Assembly: GCF_026183695.1 (NCBI RefSeq) | Contig: NZ_JAPFRD010000002.1 | Coordinates: forward strand, 446,732-510,731 | Direction: 5' to 3' | DNA: 64,000 bases | Source: Alteromonas aquimaris | GTDB taxonomy: Bacteria; Pseudomonadota; Gammaproteobacteria; Enterobacterales; Alteromonadaceae | Shown here: positions 9,200-18,239 of the stretch, in pieces | Layout: every line of letters begins with the position of its first letter | Numbering within the stretch: position 1 is the first letter of the stretch | Notes under the pieces: model-generated | Told to the model about the DNA's origin: nothing | Seen by the model: only the letters and a program-made list of their open reading frames with translations | The model's database searches: none | Translations under genes and position numbers: made by a program

Positions 9200-9412
9200 T
9201 TAACAAGGCACAACGTTTGCTGCTTGTGGACCTTTTTGGCCTTGTTCGATAACGAACTGCACCTGTTGGCCTTCAGCTAAAGATTTGTACCCTTCAGACA
9301 TAATTGAACGAAAATGAACGAAAACGTCCTTACCACCTTCGTTAGGCGTTAAGAAACCAAAACCTTTATCTTCATTAAACCACTTTACTACGCCAGTTAC
9401 AGATTTAGACAT
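9200..9412 (-). CDS. Cold-shock protein of the CspA family
   Basis: A 70-aa single-domain OB-fold protein that binds single-stranded RNA and DNA and acts as an RNA chaperone. The two RNA-binding motifs are intact: RNP1 as KGFGFLT (about residues 16-22) and RNP2 as VFVHF (about 30-34), preceded by the family start [12 protein letters not shown]. The gene stands alone with its own terminator. The 329 bases separating it from iscR leave room for the long 5' leader typical of cold-inducible csp genes, but I cannot identify a convincing cold-box sequence. The paralogue type (CspA, C, D or E) cannot be decided. Confidence 0.95.
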   Translation of the reverse strand: MSKSVTGVVKWFNEDKGFGFLTPNEGGKDVFVHFRSIMSEGYKSLAEGQQVQFVIEQGQKGPQAANVVPC

Positions 9413-9676
9413 AATTGAAACCTTTTATTAATTAAATATATAGGGTGGAAGCCACCAATAATGCGATAGACCAAACAAGTAAAACATTAACCAGTAAAGC
9501 AAATGTATATACAGGTTCGACTTAAATTAATAAAAGAAGAAAAAGAGACGCATAATGCAGTAGTAGATAAAGCTTAGTTTTTCTAAAGCCAGACAAAGGT
9601 ACGCTAGTTTGTTTGATATGTACAGTTTTATTTTAAATCGATATCACATTTAAGCTGAGTGGTGGAATATCGCCAA
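9413..9676. other. csp leader / upstream region of iscR
   Basis: A divergent intergenic region holding the csp promoter and leader (minus strand) and sequence upstream of the IscR box. It is AT-rich, with no open frame of coding character. Confidence 0.4.
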
Positions 9677-9709
9677 ATACTTGACCAATTTACTCAGGTA
9701 TGAAAAAAT
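9677..9709 (+). promoter_or_regulatory. IscR-type operator and promoter of iscR-iscS
   Basis: Bases 9677-9701 start ATACTTGAC and end ACTCAGGTAT, matching the type 1 IscR operator (ATA..TTGAC, central AT-rich spacer, ..TCAGGTAT). A -35 element TTGACC (9681-9686) lies inside the box, and AAAAAT (9704-9709) follows 17 bases later as a weak -10. Bound [2Fe-2S]-IscR would cover the -35 region, as in autorepression of E. coli iscR. The box shares 20 of 25 bases with the one upstream of sufB. Confidence 0.85.
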
Positions 9710-9741
9710 TTTTATTCATTGCAACTAATTGGATATTCCTT

Positions 9742-10224
9742 ATGAAACTGACTTCTAAAGGACGTTACGCGGTCACGGCCATGCTGGACGTAGCGTTACA
9801 CTCAGCGAAAGGGCCGGTTCCGCTGGCTGATATCTCAGAACGTCAGGGAATTTCCTTATCTTATTTAGAGCAGTTATTTGCCCGCTTACGTAAAGAAAAG
9901 CTGGTAGACAGTGTTCGTGGCCCAGGTGGTGGTTATAAACTCGGTCGCGATGCCAGTGATATAGCGGTAGGCCAGGTTATTCGCGCAGTAGATGAGAGTG
10001 TGGATGCTACCCGCTGTCAGGGAATGGCCGATTGTCAGGGCGGGGAACGTTGTTTAACCCATAGCTTGTGGCAAGATCTAAGCGATCGTATCTCTCTATT
10101 TTTAAATGGCATCTCTCTTGGTGAATTAATGGCGCAACGTGAAGTTCAGGAAGTGGCAGGACGGCAGGATAAAAATAAAAGCAAAGCCAAGCTTAATTCT
10201 GAAATTTTAAGTGTGATTTTATAA
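9742..10224 (+). CDS. iscR: Fe-S cluster-sensing transcriptional regulator IscR
   Basis: An Rrf2-family DNA-binding protein that carries a [2Fe-2S] cluster and represses Fe-S assembly genes when clusters are plentiful. The start at 9742 ([18 protein letters not shown]) gives 160 aa with the standard N terminus. The upstream ATG at 9700 overlaps the operator itself and is rejected. The winged helix-turn-helix spans about residues 1-65 ([19 protein letters not shown] is the recognition region). The cluster ligands fall at the same numbers as in E. coli: Cys92, Cys98, Cys104 and His107. iscS starts at the base after the iscR stop codon, so they form one operon. Confidence 0.96.
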   Translation: MKLTSKGRYAVTAMLDVALHSAKGPVPLADISERQGISLSYLEQLFARLRKEKLVDSVRGPGGGYKLGRDASDIAVGQVIRAVDESVDATRCQGMADCQGGERCLTHSLWQDLSDRISLFLNGISLGELMAQREVQEVAGRQDKNKSKAKLNSEILSVIL

Positions 10225-11391
10225 ATGTCTACAAAACTCCCTGTTTATCTGGATTATGCAGCAACTACCCCGGTCGATCCGGCAGTGGCGGCTAAAATGA
10301 CAGAGTGTCTCACTCTTGAAGGTAACTTCGCTAATCCGGCGTCAAGGACCTATCGCTATGGCTGGATGGCCGAAGAAGCGGTGGATATTGCGCGTGGGCA
10401 AGTCGCTGAATTAATAAATTGCGATCCCAGAGAGATCGTATTCACCTCCGGCGCTACAGAGTCAGATAATCTTGCGATAAAAGGTGTGGCACTTCGCTAT
10501 GCGGATAAAGGCAAGCACATTGTCACCGTAAATACAGAGCACAAGGCCGTACTGGATACCTGCGCATATTTGGAGGAGCAGGGCTTCGAGGTAAGCTATC
10601 TGCCGGTTGATGAAGAGGGGCTGGTAAGTGTCCAGCAGGTTAAACAGTCCCTGCGTGAGGATACGATTTTAGTTTCCATCATGCATGTTAACAACGAAAT
10701 CGGCGTTATTCAGGATATTGCAGCTATTGGCCAGTTATGTCGTGATAATAACGTATTGTTTCACGTTGATGCGGCGCAAAGCTTAGGTAAGCTCTCCATT
10801 GATCTATCTTTGTTACCCGTCGACCTGATGTCTTTTTCGGGTCACAAAATTTATGGCCCCAAAGGCATAGGTGCACTTTACGTGCGCCGTCGCCCCAAAG
10901 TAGAACTGGTAGCACAGATTCACGGCGGCGGACACGAACGGGGGATGCGTTCTGGTACCCTGGCTACCCATCAAATCGTTGGTTTGGGCGAAGCATGCCA
11001 TATCGCAGGGCTGATCATGAAGTCAGAAACGAAACGTTTGTATGCACTGCGGGAAAAACTAGCGGAAGGCTTGTCCCACATTGGCGGCGTAATCTTAAAT
11101 GGCCACCCTGAGAAGCGAATCTATAACAACTTGAATGTTTGTTTCGCAGATGTTGAAGGGGAAATGCTGACACGGGCGTTGGGTAACGATATTGCGGTTT
11201 CATCCGGCTCTGCCTGCAATTCAGCTAATTTGGCTCCATCTTATGTGTTATCAGCGATAGGGCGTGACGAAGCTTTGGCGCTTAGTGGAATTCGGTTTAC
11301 GGTGGGCCGTTTTACTTCTGAACAAGAGGTTGAGCACACTATCTCCAGGGTAGCTGATGTGGTTGCCAGGCTGCGGCATACACCAGCATAA
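10225..11391 (+). CDS. iscS: Cysteine desulfurase, IscS-type (class I)
   Basis: A PLP enzyme that takes sulfur from cysteine, leaving alanine and an enzyme persulfide for Fe-S clusters or tRNA thiolation. It starts [15 protein letters not shown]. The PLP lysine is Lys208 in [12 protein letters not shown] and the catalytic cysteine is Cys331 in [17 protein letters not shown], the longer flexible active-site loop of class I enzymes. At 388 aa it is slightly shorter than E. coli IscS (404), lacking some of the C-terminal tail that contacts IscU. It begins directly after iscR. No iscU follows: the next gene, after a 278-base gap with its own operator, is sufB. It may therefore serve mainly tRNA thiolation or feed the Suf scaffold. 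Confidence 0.95.
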   Translation: MSTKLPVYLDYAATTPVDPAVAAKMTECLTLEGNFANPASRTYRYGWMAEEAVDIARGQVAELINCDPREIVFTSGATESDNLAIKGVALRYADKGKHIVTVNTEHKAVLDTCAYLEEQGFEVSYLPVDEEGLVSVQQVKQSLREDTILVSIMHVNNEIGVIQDIAAIGQLCRDNNVLFHVDAAQSLGKLSIDLSLLPVDLMSFSGHKIYGPKGIGALYVRRRPKVELVAQIHGGGHERGMRSGTLATHQIVGLGEACHIAGLIMKSETKRLYALREKLAEGLSHIGGVILNGHPEKRIYNNLNVCFADVEGEMLTRALGNDIAVSSGSACNSANLAPSYVLSAIGRDEALALSGIRFTVGRFTSEQEVEHTISRVADVVARLRHTPA

Positions 11392-11522
11392 AGCACCTAA
11401 TGCAAATAGAATTGAACCATATCAATCATTGAAAAATGGCGCCAAGTACGGCAAAATCCGCGCCGCTAGCGACCTCATCCTTTATGCGACGAGTATTCGT
11501 TCGAAATACAGCATATGCGGCA

Positions 11523-11555
11523 ATACTTGAGTGAATTAGTCAGGTATTATACAAT
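11523..11555 (+). promoter_or_regulatory. Second IscR-type operator and promoter, upstream of sufB
   Basis: Bases 11523-11547 read ATACTTGAG at the left and AGTCAGGTAT at the right, a type 1 IscR box nearly identical to the one before iscR. A -35 TTGAGT (11527-11532) is embedded in it, and a -10 TACAAT (11550-11555) follows a 17-base spacer. The start of sufB is 115 bases downstream, leaving a leader. The suf part of the locus should therefore be separately transcribed and under the same cluster-sensing control. Confidence 0.87.
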
Positions 11556-11669
11556 TGAAGTATATTTCCACGATGTAATACGCGTTAAGTTTTATCATGG
11601 CGCGTGCGGCCACACCGTTAGGCTGAAACATCGGTTTAACAGGCAAATTAAAGTAAGTGAGATCCTAAC

Positions 11670-13106
11670 ATGAGTGAACAGATCGAACAGGCACTATCAC
11701 GGAAGTACGAAGCCGGTTTCTATTCTGAAATCGAAGCCGAAACTTTCGAAAACGGCCTGGACGAATCCGTCATCCGTCGTCTTTCGGAAATGAAAAACGA
11801 GCCAGAGTGGATGCTGGAATGGCGTCTGAAAGCGTATCGTGCGTGGCTTGAAATGGAAGAGCCTGAATGGGCTCACGTCAATTATCCGAAAATCGACTTT
11901 CAGGCGATTTCCTATTATTCCGCGCCTAAAAGTATGAAGGATAAGCCCAAGTCACTCGACGAGGTCGATCCCGAATTATTGCGTACCTACGAGAAGCTGG
12001 GTATCCCGTTGCATGAACAGGAAATGTTGGCTGGAGTAGCGGTTGATGCGGTTTTTGATTCTGTTTCGGTGGTGACCACTTACCGTGAAAAACTGGAAGA
12101 AGCGGGTGTCATTTTTTGTCCTATATCCGAAGCGTTACACAGATTTCCAGAGCTGGTGAAAAAATACATTGGTTCAGTTGTGCCGCGCACAGACAACTAT
12201 TACGCAGCACTAAACTGCGCAGTATTTACCGACGGTTCGTTTGTGTATATTCCCAAGGGGGTACGCTGTCCGATGGAGCTGTCTACCTACTTCAGAATAA
12301 ACGAGCAAAATACCGGTCAATTTGAACGTACCTTAATTGTCGCCGATGAGGGCAGCCACGTCTCTTATCTGGAAGGCTGCACAGCGCCTCAGCGTGATGA
12401 AAATCAATTACATGCGGCAGTGGTAGAACTTGTTGCGATGGATAACGCCACGATTAAATATTCAACCGTACAGAACTGGTATCCGGGCGATGAAGAGGGC
12501 AAGGGTGGTATTTACAACTTTGTTACTAAACGGGGTATTTGTCATACCAATGCCAAAATTTCATGGACCCAGGTGGAAACCGGATCAGCGGTAACCTGGA
12601 AGTACCCTAGTTGCGTGCTCAAGGGCGATAACAGTGTGGGTGAATTTTATTCAGTAGCGCTCACCCGCGGCATGCAACAGGCCGATACCGGGACCAAGAT
12701 GATCCACATGGGTAAAAACACCCGTTCTACGATTATTTCCAAAGGTATCTCTGCGGGAAAAAGTAACAACGCTTATCGCGGCTTGGTGAAAATGGGGCCG
12801 AAGGCAGATGGGGCGCGTAATTTTACTCAATGTGATTCGTTATTAATAGGCGATAAGTGCGGCGCGCATACCTTCCCTTATATCGAAAGTCGCAATCCCT
12901 CGGCTATTGTCGAGCATGAGGCGACAACATCGAAGGTCAGCGACGATCAAATGTTTTTATGTCAGCAACGCGGTTTAGATCCAGAAAAAGCGGTGTCGAT
13001 GATTGTGAACGGTTTCTGTAAAGAAGTATTTAAAGAATTACCAATGGAATTTGCGGTGGAAGCCGGTAAGTTATTGGAAATCAGCCTTGAAGGTTCAGTG
13101 GGGTAA
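11670..13106 (+). CDS. sufB: Fe-S scaffold complex subunit SufB
   Basis: Part of the SufBC2D scaffold on which Fe-S clusters are built from SufS/SufE sulfur. The 478-aa protein has the family core: [19 protein letters not shown] and the segment with [20 protein letters not shown] (about residues 190-208), then the beta-helix with [20 protein letters not shown] and [18 protein letters not shown]. It ends with [20 protein letters not shown], a conserved cysteine region. It is close to the E. coli length (495). It is the first gene after the second IscR box, and sufC follows after three bases. Confidence 0.96.
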   Translation: MSEQIEQALSRKYEAGFYSEIEAETFENGLDESVIRRLSEMKNEPEWMLEWRLKAYRAWLEMEEPEWAHVNYPKIDFQAISYYSAPKSMKDKPKSLDEVDPELLRTYEKLGIPLHEQEMLAGVAVDAVFDSVSVVTTYREKLEEAGVIFCPISEALHRFPELVKKYIGSVVPRTDNYYAALNCAVFTDGSFVYIPKGVRCPMELSTYFRINEQNTGQFERTLIVADEGSHVSYLEGCTAPQRDENQLHAAVVELVAMDNATIKYSTVQNWYPGDEEGKGGIYNFVTKRGICHTNAKISWTQVETGSAVTWKYPSCVLKGDNSVGEFYSVALTRGMQQADTGTKMIHMGKNTRSTIISKGISAGKSNNAYRGLVKMGPKADGARNFTQCDSLLIGDKCGAHTFPYIESRNPSAIVEHEATTSKVSDDQMFLCQQRGLDPEKAVSMIVNGFCKEVFKELPMEFAVEAGKLLEISLEGSVG

Positions 13107-13109
13107 ACG

Positions 13110-13871
13110 ATGTTATCAATTAAAAATTTACACGCCAGCGTTGATGAAAAAGACATTATTCGCGGGCTGAACCTGGAAGTGAAACCCGGTGAAGTGCACG
13201 CCATCATGGGACCAAACGGAGCTGGTAAGTCAACTTTAGGCTACGTGTTATCTGGTCGTGAAGGCTATGAAGTGTCTCAAGGCGAAGCCAGATTTAACGG
13301 CAAAGATTTAATGGAAATGGAAGTTGAAGAACGTGCGCGCGAAGGTATGTTCTTAGCATTTCAATATCCAGTTGAAATTCCTGGCGTGAGCAACATGGAA
13401 TTCATGAAAGAGTCAGTGAATGCCATACGTGAACAGCGTGGCGAAGAGACTTTAACGGCTGCTGAGTTTTTGAAAAAAGCGAAAGAGGCGTGTAAGCAGG
13501 TGCAGCTACCGCTGGACTTCTTAAAGCGTGGTGTGAATGAAGGTTTTTCTGGCGGTGAGAAAAAGCGTAACGAAATCATGCAAATGATTTTACTTGAACC
13601 GTCTCTCTGCATTCTCGATGAATCCGATTCAGGTTTGGATGTGGATGCCCTGCAGGTCGTTGCAGATGGTGTGAATTCTCAACGTGATGGCAAACGTAGC
13701 TTTATCGTGGTCACGCACTATCAACGCTTACTTGATTACATTAAGCCTGATTTTGTGCATATTCTTGCCGAAGGGCAAATCGTGAAGAGCGGGGATGCAT
13801 CCTTAGCGCTTGAGGTAGAAAAAAGCGGATATGCGTTTTTAGGTAAAAAGTACGAAGGAGAAACTGCATGA
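13110..13871 (+). CDS. sufC: Fe-S assembly ATPase SufC
   Basis: A soluble ABC-type ATPase that dimerises in the SufBC2D complex and drives the conformational change needed for cluster assembly. The 253-aa protein has Walker A GPNGAGKST (about residues 34-42), the signature FSGGEKKRNEIMQ, Walker B LCILDESDSGLD (the family's ESDSGLD variant) and the switch histidine in VVTHYQRLLDYI. The gene overlaps sufD by four bases (ATGA), implying translational coupling. Confidence 0.97.
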   Translation: MLSIKNLHASVDEKDIIRGLNLEVKPGEVHAIMGPNGAGKSTLGYVLSGREGYEVSQGEARFNGKDLMEMEVEERAREGMFLAFQYPVEIPGVSNMEFMKESVNAIREQRGEETLTAAEFLKKAKEACKQVQLPLDFLKRGVNEGFSGGEKKRNEIMQMILLEPSLCILDESDSGLDVDALQVVADGVNSQRDGKRSFIVVTHYQRLLDYIKPDFVHILAEGQIVKSGDASLALEVEKSGYAFLGKKYEGETA

Positions 13872-15127
13872 GTCAATGGCTAGCAAAGGTCATTGATGTT
13901 GCCCAGGAGAATCAGGACTTTCTCGCTCCTGTGCGTCAGCAGGCCATTAGTAAATTACAGCAGGCAGGCTGGCCTAGCCAGCGCGCTGAGCAATGGCGTT
14001 TCACGCCGCTTGCCCCAGTAAAAGATCGCACTTTTAATCAAACGCAAACTGATGAAAATGTGAGTGTCCCTGAAATTGCTGGGTTAGACTCGATTGATAT
14101 CATTTTTACCAACGGCGTATTGACCACCTCTTTAGCCGACCTAGCGCTGCCAGAAGGTTTACGAATTGTCTCGTTTGCTCAAGCGAATGCCCAGCAGCAA
14201 GCTGACATAAAAACGATGTTTGGCCGTGTAAAACCTGAAGCCCACGTGTTCGGACAGGTTAACGATGCGCTTAGCCAGCACGGTGTGATGATTGATGTTG
14301 CAGACAACGCCAATATATCACCTGTGGTCAGGTTAATTAATTTAACATCAGCGGACTCTGACAATCACACCAGAACGCTGGTAAAACTAGGGCACAATGC
14401 CAAAGCCAAAGTGATGGAACTCGGTCAGGGCGAACACGACAGCATGAATACCGCTGTAGCTGAATACGCGATCGGCGATAATGCGAGTCTGGAGCACTAC
14501 CGATTTGCGTTTTATACCGCTAACGCTAAAGCTGTTGGGGGAAGTCACTTTAAACTGGGTGAAGCGGCTAAACTGAATAGCACCGTGGTAGGTTACGGAA
14601 GTCAGCTGTCCCGTCTTGATATAGACATCTGGCATGCGGCTGAGAATGCGTTCGCTAAACTGAATGCTATATATCTGTTGGCGGAAGGCGAACTGTTTGA
14701 CCTGCATACCTGTATTGAACACGCTAAACCCCATGGTACCTCTGAAGAAAACGCCCGCGGTATTATTGGTGATGGCGCCCGCGCAGTATTTAATGGTCGT
14801 ATTCATATTCATCGTGATGCGCAGAAGACACTGGCAGAGATGAACAACCGAAACTTGTTGCTTTCTCGGCGCGCACTAGTGAACACCAAGCCTGAACTGG
14901 AAATCTACGCTGATGATGTGAAATGTGCTCACGGCGCTACCGTTGCTGAGATAGAAGGTAATGAATTGTTTTACCTGTTAAGTCGCGGTATTTCTCGGCA
15001 ACGAGCCATGGTCATGTTGAATTTTGGTTTTATTCAGGAGCTGGTGAACGATATTCCCAGTAAGGCCGTTGCATCATGGTTGCAGCCTAAATTGACTGAG
15101 CGCTTCGCGCAAATGGAAGTGAAATGA
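13868..15127 (+). CDS. sufD: Fe-S scaffold complex subunit SufD
   Basis: A SufB paralogue that completes the SufBC2D scaffold and is linked to iron acquisition by the complex. The protein has 419 aa. The N-terminal region carries GWPSQRAEQWRFTPL (about residues 38-52), typical of SufD. The C-terminal half holds the beta-helix and the family block with VNTKPELEIYADDVKCAHGA (about 339-358), followed by FYLLSRGISRQRAMVML. It overlaps sufC and sufS by four bases at each end. Confidence 0.95.
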   Translation: MSQWLAKVIDVAQENQDFLAPVRQQAISKLQQAGWPSQRAEQWRFTPLAPVKDRTFNQTQTDENVSVPEIAGLDSIDIIFTNGVLTTSLADLALPEGLRIVSFAQANAQQQADIKTMFGRVKPEAHVFGQVNDALSQHGVMIDVADNANISPVVRLINLTSADSDNHTRTLVKLGHNAKAKVMELGQGEHDSMNTAVAEYAIGDNASLEHYRFAFYTANAKAVGGSHFKLGEAAKLNSTVVGYGSQLSRLDIDIWHAAENAFAKLNAIYLLAEGELFDLHTCIEHAKPHGTSEENARGIIGDGARAVFNGRIHIHRDAQKTLAEMNNRNLLLSRRALVNTKPELEIYADDVKCAHGATVAEIEGNELFYLLSRGISRQRAMVMLNFGFIQELVNDIPSKAVASWLQPKLTERFAQMEVK

Positions 15128-16341
15128 GCCTCGATGTCACCGCGCTGCGACAGCAGTTTCCTATCTTAAAAACCCAAATAGATGGTAAGCCATTAGTTTA
15201 TCTGGATAATGCTGCGACTACTCAAAAACCGCAGGCGGTCATTGATGCACTGGTAGAATTTTACACTACCTGTAACGCGAACGTGCATCGTGGTTCTCAC
15301 TATTTGTCTGACGAAGCCACCCGTCGTTATGAAAAAGCCAGAACTACAGTAGCGAGCTTTATTCACGCCAATGCAAAAGAAGAAGTGATTTGGACCAGTG
15401 GTACAACTGAATCGCTGAATATCATCGCCCATGGGTTAGCCCAGCAGCTACAACCGGGAGATGAGGTGCTCATTACTGAAATGGAGCACCATGCTAACTT
15501 AGTGACCTGGCAACAGGCCTGTATTAAAACGGGCGCAAAGCTGGTGGTAATTCCTATCAACGAAGCGGGTGAACTTGAAGTTGCCCGATTCGAAGCGGCC
15601 CTGAATACGCAAACCAGGCTCGTTGCCTTTCCTCACGTATCGAATGCACTGGGTACAATTAATCCAATCAATGAATTGACCGCTATGGCGAAAAAGGTGG
15701 GGGCGTTGGTTTCTATTGATGGTGCACAGGGAATTGCGCACGGTGGCGTCGATGTGCAAGCGATAGGTTGCGATTTCTACTCCTTTTCGGGACATAAACT
15801 GTTCGGCCCTACCGGTATTGGGTGTTTATGGGGACGCCAACAGGTATTAGAAGACTGGCCTGTATGGCAAACCGGTGGCGAAATGATTGCGGATGTGGAG
15901 TATCAGAATACTACCTTTGGGGCTTTACCAAACCGTTTGGAAGCCGGAACGCCCAACATCGCTGGTGCGATTGGCATGGCCGCGGCTATTGACTGGTTTG
16001 CTGCCTTAGATCAGCACGCAATTCAGACGCATGAAAAGGCGTTACTCGCTCGTGCCAATGAGCTGGCTGCTGATATGCCAGGTATGCGCTTAATTGGTAC
16101 AGCGAAACATAAGGTGGGTATCATGAGTTTTCTTTTAGATGGAACTCATCCTGCTGATATCGGATTTATTCTGGACCGTCAGGGTATTGCTATCCGCACC
16201 GGTGACAATTGTGCTCAGCCTTTAATGAAAAGACTAAAAATTCCTGGTACGGCTAGAGCATCCTTCTCAATTTATAACACAATTGAAGAGGTTGAAGCCT
16301 TCTTCAATGCGCTTAAAAAAGCGCAAACCATGCTGGCTTAA
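15124..16341 (+). CDS. sufS: Cysteine desulfurase SufS (class II)
   Basis: A PLP-dependent cysteine desulfurase that passes persulfide sulfur to SufE and on to SufB. The 405-aa protein shows the SufS start (PILKTQIDGKPLVYLDNAATTQ), PLP lysine Lys225 in SFSGHKLFGPTG and catalytic Cys363 in RTGDNCAQPLM, on the short rigid loop of class II enzymes. The partner gene sufE lies three genes downstream. It is a second desulfurase in the same locus as iscS and clearly of a different class. Confidence 0.96.
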   Translation: MSLDVTALRQQFPILKTQIDGKPLVYLDNAATTQKPQAVIDALVEFYTTCNANVHRGSHYLSDEATRRYEKARTTVASFIHANAKEEVIWTSGTTESLNIIAHGLAQQLQPGDEVLITEMEHHANLVTWQQACIKTGAKLVVIPINEAGELEVARFEAALNTQTRLVAFPHVSNALGTINPINELTAMAKKVGALVSIDGAQGIAHGGVDVQAIGCDFYSFSGHKLFGPTGIGCLWGRQQVLEDWPVWQTGGEMIADVEYQNTTFGALPNRLEAGTPNIAGAIGMAAAIDWFAALDQHAIQTHEKALLARANELAADMPGMRLIGTAKHKVGIMSFLLDGTHPADIGFILDRQGIAIRTGDNCAQPLMKRLKIPGTARASFSIYNTIEEVEAFFNALKKAQTMLA

Positions 16342-16351
16342 TGGAGGTAGT

Positions 16352-16708
16352 ATGTCTGTAGAAACGTTCGTGCCGTCAACGTCGGTTATTACGCTAACTG
16401 ATGCGGCAGTTAAGCATTTTGAGAAAAAGCTTAACGCGCGTCAAGATAAGATTGTTCGCTTATCTACGAAGGTAAGTGGCTGTACTGGTTATGCTTATGT
16501 TTTGGATTTTGCTGACTCAGCGAAACCAGATGATGAAGTGTTAACTATTAATCCCAACCTAACGGTAGCCATTTCAAAAGATGCAGTTCCGTTGGTGAAG
16601 AATACTGAGATTGATTATGTCATGGAAGGCGTAAACGGGGTAATCAAGTATAACAACCCGAACGTGGCTGATGAGTGCGGTTGTGGTGAAAGTTTTAATA
16701 TAAGCTGA
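16352..16708 (+). CDS. sufA: A-type Fe-S carrier protein (SufA/IscA-like)
   Basis: A small carrier (118 aa) that accepts clusters from the scaffold and delivers them to target enzymes. The start ATG at 16352 follows a GGAGG at 16343-16347; an earlier in-frame ATG inside sufS is rejected. The three conserved cysteines are Cys44 (SGCTGYAYVLDF) and Cys109/Cys111 in the C-terminal DECGCGESF. It is unusual for sufA to follow sufS; in E. coli it comes first. Whether it matches SufA, IscA or ErpA most closely cannot be decided by eye, so the symbol is by context. Confidence 0.88.
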   Translation: MSVETFVPSTSVITLTDAAVKHFEKKLNARQDKIVRLSTKVSGCTGYAYVLDFADSAKPDDEVLTINPNLTVAISKDAVPLVKNTEIDYVMEGVNGVIKYNNPNVADECGCGESFNIS

Positions 16709-16716
16709 GTGTTCTA

Positions 16717-17247
16717 ATGCAGAAAATGGTTACCACCGAGCGTGAATGCACAGCGCGCTTAGTTCCGGCAGGCAACATCGTCAAAATCCCAGCAGGTGAG
16801 TTTGTGAATATCACTCAGGATTTGGGTGGGAATTATACCGTCACCTGGCGGGGTAACATGTACCGCATTGATGGTACTGACGCCGATGCGATTGGTCGGA
16901 GACCTCAGGTATTGAATTTCACTGCAAAAGATGACAATACCATCGACGAACAGCAGGTCTGGGAAGCGCTGGAAACGATTTTTGATCCAGAAATTCCCAT
17001 CAACCTGGTTTCATTGGGGTTGATTTACAACGTGGCAATTGAGCAATCGACACATACTGTCAATATCGACATGACTCTTACTGCTCCCGGATGTGGAATG
17101 GGGCCCGTATTGGTAGGTGATGTTGAATATCGGGTAGGTATGGTACCGAATGTAGAAAACGTTAAGGTCGAGTTAGTATTCGATCCTCCCTGGTCGAGAG
17201 ATATGATGAGTGAAGAAGCCCAGCTTGAAGCGGGATTATTTTTTTAA
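16717..17247 (+). CDS. sufT: Fe-S maturation protein SufT (MIP18/DUF59 family)
   Basis: A 176-aa protein whose C-terminal two-thirds is a MIP18/DUF59 domain: EQQVWEALETIFDPEIPINLV (about residues 67-87), LTAPGCGMGP with the conserved cysteine, and VELVFDPPWSRDMMSEEAQ near the end. The N-terminal extension (residues 1-60, with GEFVNITQDLGGNYTVTWRG) is the version named SufT, an auxiliary factor for Fe-S protein maturation. It lies eight bases after the A-type carrier gene and nine before the window around sufE, inside the suf operon. Confidence 0.9.
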   Translation: MQKMVTTERECTARLVPAGNIVKIPAGEFVNITQDLGGNYTVTWRGNMYRIDGTDADAIGRRPQVLNFTAKDDNTIDEQQVWEALETIFDPEIPINLVSLGLIYNVAIEQSTHTVNIDMTLTAPGCGMGPVLVGDVEYRVGMVPNVENVKVELVFDPPWSRDMMSEEAQLEAGLFF

Positions 17248-17265
17248 CAGGTTAAGGTGTGTTTG

Positions 17266-17679
17266 ATGCAGTTACCAAGTAGTCAGGAAATAATTGATGA
17301 TTTAGCTTTCTTTGATGACTGGGAGCAGCGTTATCAGTACATTATTGATTTAGGTAAAGCGTTGCCTGGCTTACCAGAAGAAGCGCGCACCCCTGATTGC
17401 TTAGTCAAAGGATGTCAAAGTCAGGTGTGGTTGGTAGCGCGCAACCACGATGGCAGATTACAGTTTGACGTGGACAGTGATGCGGTGATTGTGCAAGGTT
17501 TGCTGGCATTAGTCATGGCCGCGTATAATGATAAGACCCCTAAACAAATTCTCGATTTTGACATAGACCAGTACTTCCAGGAACTCGATTTAGAGCGACA
17601 TATTACGCCAACGCGCGGTAACGGCTTACGCGCAATCGTGGCAAAAATTAATGGATTAGCCAGAAACGCCGTTCATTAA
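17266..17679 (+). CDS. sufE: Sulfur acceptor protein SufE
   Basis: SufE takes persulfide from SufS and carries it to the SufBCD scaffold. The start ATG at 17266 is preferred over the GTG at 17257 because AAGG (17254-17257) is then correctly spaced. This gives 137 aa. The family start with DLAFFDDWEQRYQYIIDLGK is present, and the acceptor cysteine is Cys50 in VKGCQSQVWL; Cys45 is an additional cysteine just before it. It is the last gene of the suf operon. ndk follows with its own promoter. Confidence 0.95.
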   Translation: MQLPSSQEIIDDLAFFDDWEQRYQYIIDLGKALPGLPEEARTPDCLVKGCQSQVWLVARNHDGRLQFDVDSDAVIVQGLLALVMAAYNDKTPKQILDFDIDQYFQELDLERHITPTRGNGLRAIVAKINGLARNAVH

Positions 17680-17690
17680 TCATTCCCCTC

Positions 17691-17719
17691 TGGTCAAGTG
17701 GGCAAGAATTGCCTATAAT
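17691..17719 (+). promoter_or_regulatory. Promoter of ndk
   Basis: A perfect -10 TATAAT (17714-17719) lies 17 bases after TGGTCA (17691-17696), a 4/6 match to the -35 consensus. It is 43 bases before the ndk start and just after the sufE stop. Confidence 0.7.
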
Positions 17720-17761
17720 TCGCCCCCAAATTTATTCGATTAGTTTATGGAGACGGAAAAG

Positions 17762-18193
17762 ATGGCTCTTGAGCGTACATTTTCTATTATTAAGCCTGAT
17801 GCGGTTGCAAAAAACGTTATCGGTGCAATTTACAACCGTTTTGAATCTGCTGGTCTGCGCATTGTTGCGTCGAAGATGCTTCACATGAGCAAAGAGCAGG
17901 CAGAAGGCTTCTACGCAGAACACAAAGAGCGTCCTTTCTTTGGTGCGTTAGTTGATTTCATGACATCTGGTCCAGTGATGGTTCAAGTGCTCGAAGGCGA
18001 AAATGCGGTGATAAAAAACCGTGAAATTATGGGCGCGACTAACCCGGCAGAAGCTGCCGCGGGTACATTACGTGCAGATTACGCCGTGTCTATAGACGAA
18101 AACGCAGTTCACGGTTCTGATGCACCTGAGTCTGCTGCGCGTGAAATTGCTTACTTCTTCTCAGACGAAGAAATTTGCCCACGCACTCGTTAA
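17762..18193 (+). CDS. ndk: Nucleoside diphosphate kinase
   Basis: Balances nucleoside triphosphate pools by moving the gamma phosphate through a phosphohistidine. The start ATG at 17762 ([18 protein letters not shown]) is preceded by GGAGA (17749-17753); the ATG at 17747 is rejected. The 143-aa length is standard. The catalytic histidine is in [18 protein letters not shown] (about residues 116-133), and the nucleotide-binding [15 protein letters not shown] segment is intact. It is monocistronic: its own promoter is upstream and a strong terminator follows. Confidence 0.97.
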   Translation: MALERTFSIIKPDAVAKNVIGAIYNRFESAGLRIVASKMLHMSKEQAEGFYAEHKERPFFGALVDFMTSGPVMVQVLEGENAVIKNREIMGATNPAEAAAGTLRADYAVSIDENAVHGSDAPESAAREIAYFFSDEEICPRTR

Positions 18194-18216
18194 TCGTCTA
18201 CTGACAGTTAACAAGG

Positions 18217-18239
18217 AAGGGAGCTGCGGCTCCCTTTTT
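18217..18239 (+). terminator. Terminator of ndk
   Basis: An 8-bp stem, AAGGGAGC (18217-18224) with GCTCCCTT (18229-18236), around the loop TGCG and running into a T tract to 18239. Confidence 0.9.

Noticed and set aside
9700-9741. Upstream ATG that would extend IscR by 14 residues
   Set aside because: It falls inside the IscR operator, downstream of the -35; the ATG at 9742 gives the conserved N terminus and the standard ligand numbering (Cys92, 98, 104).
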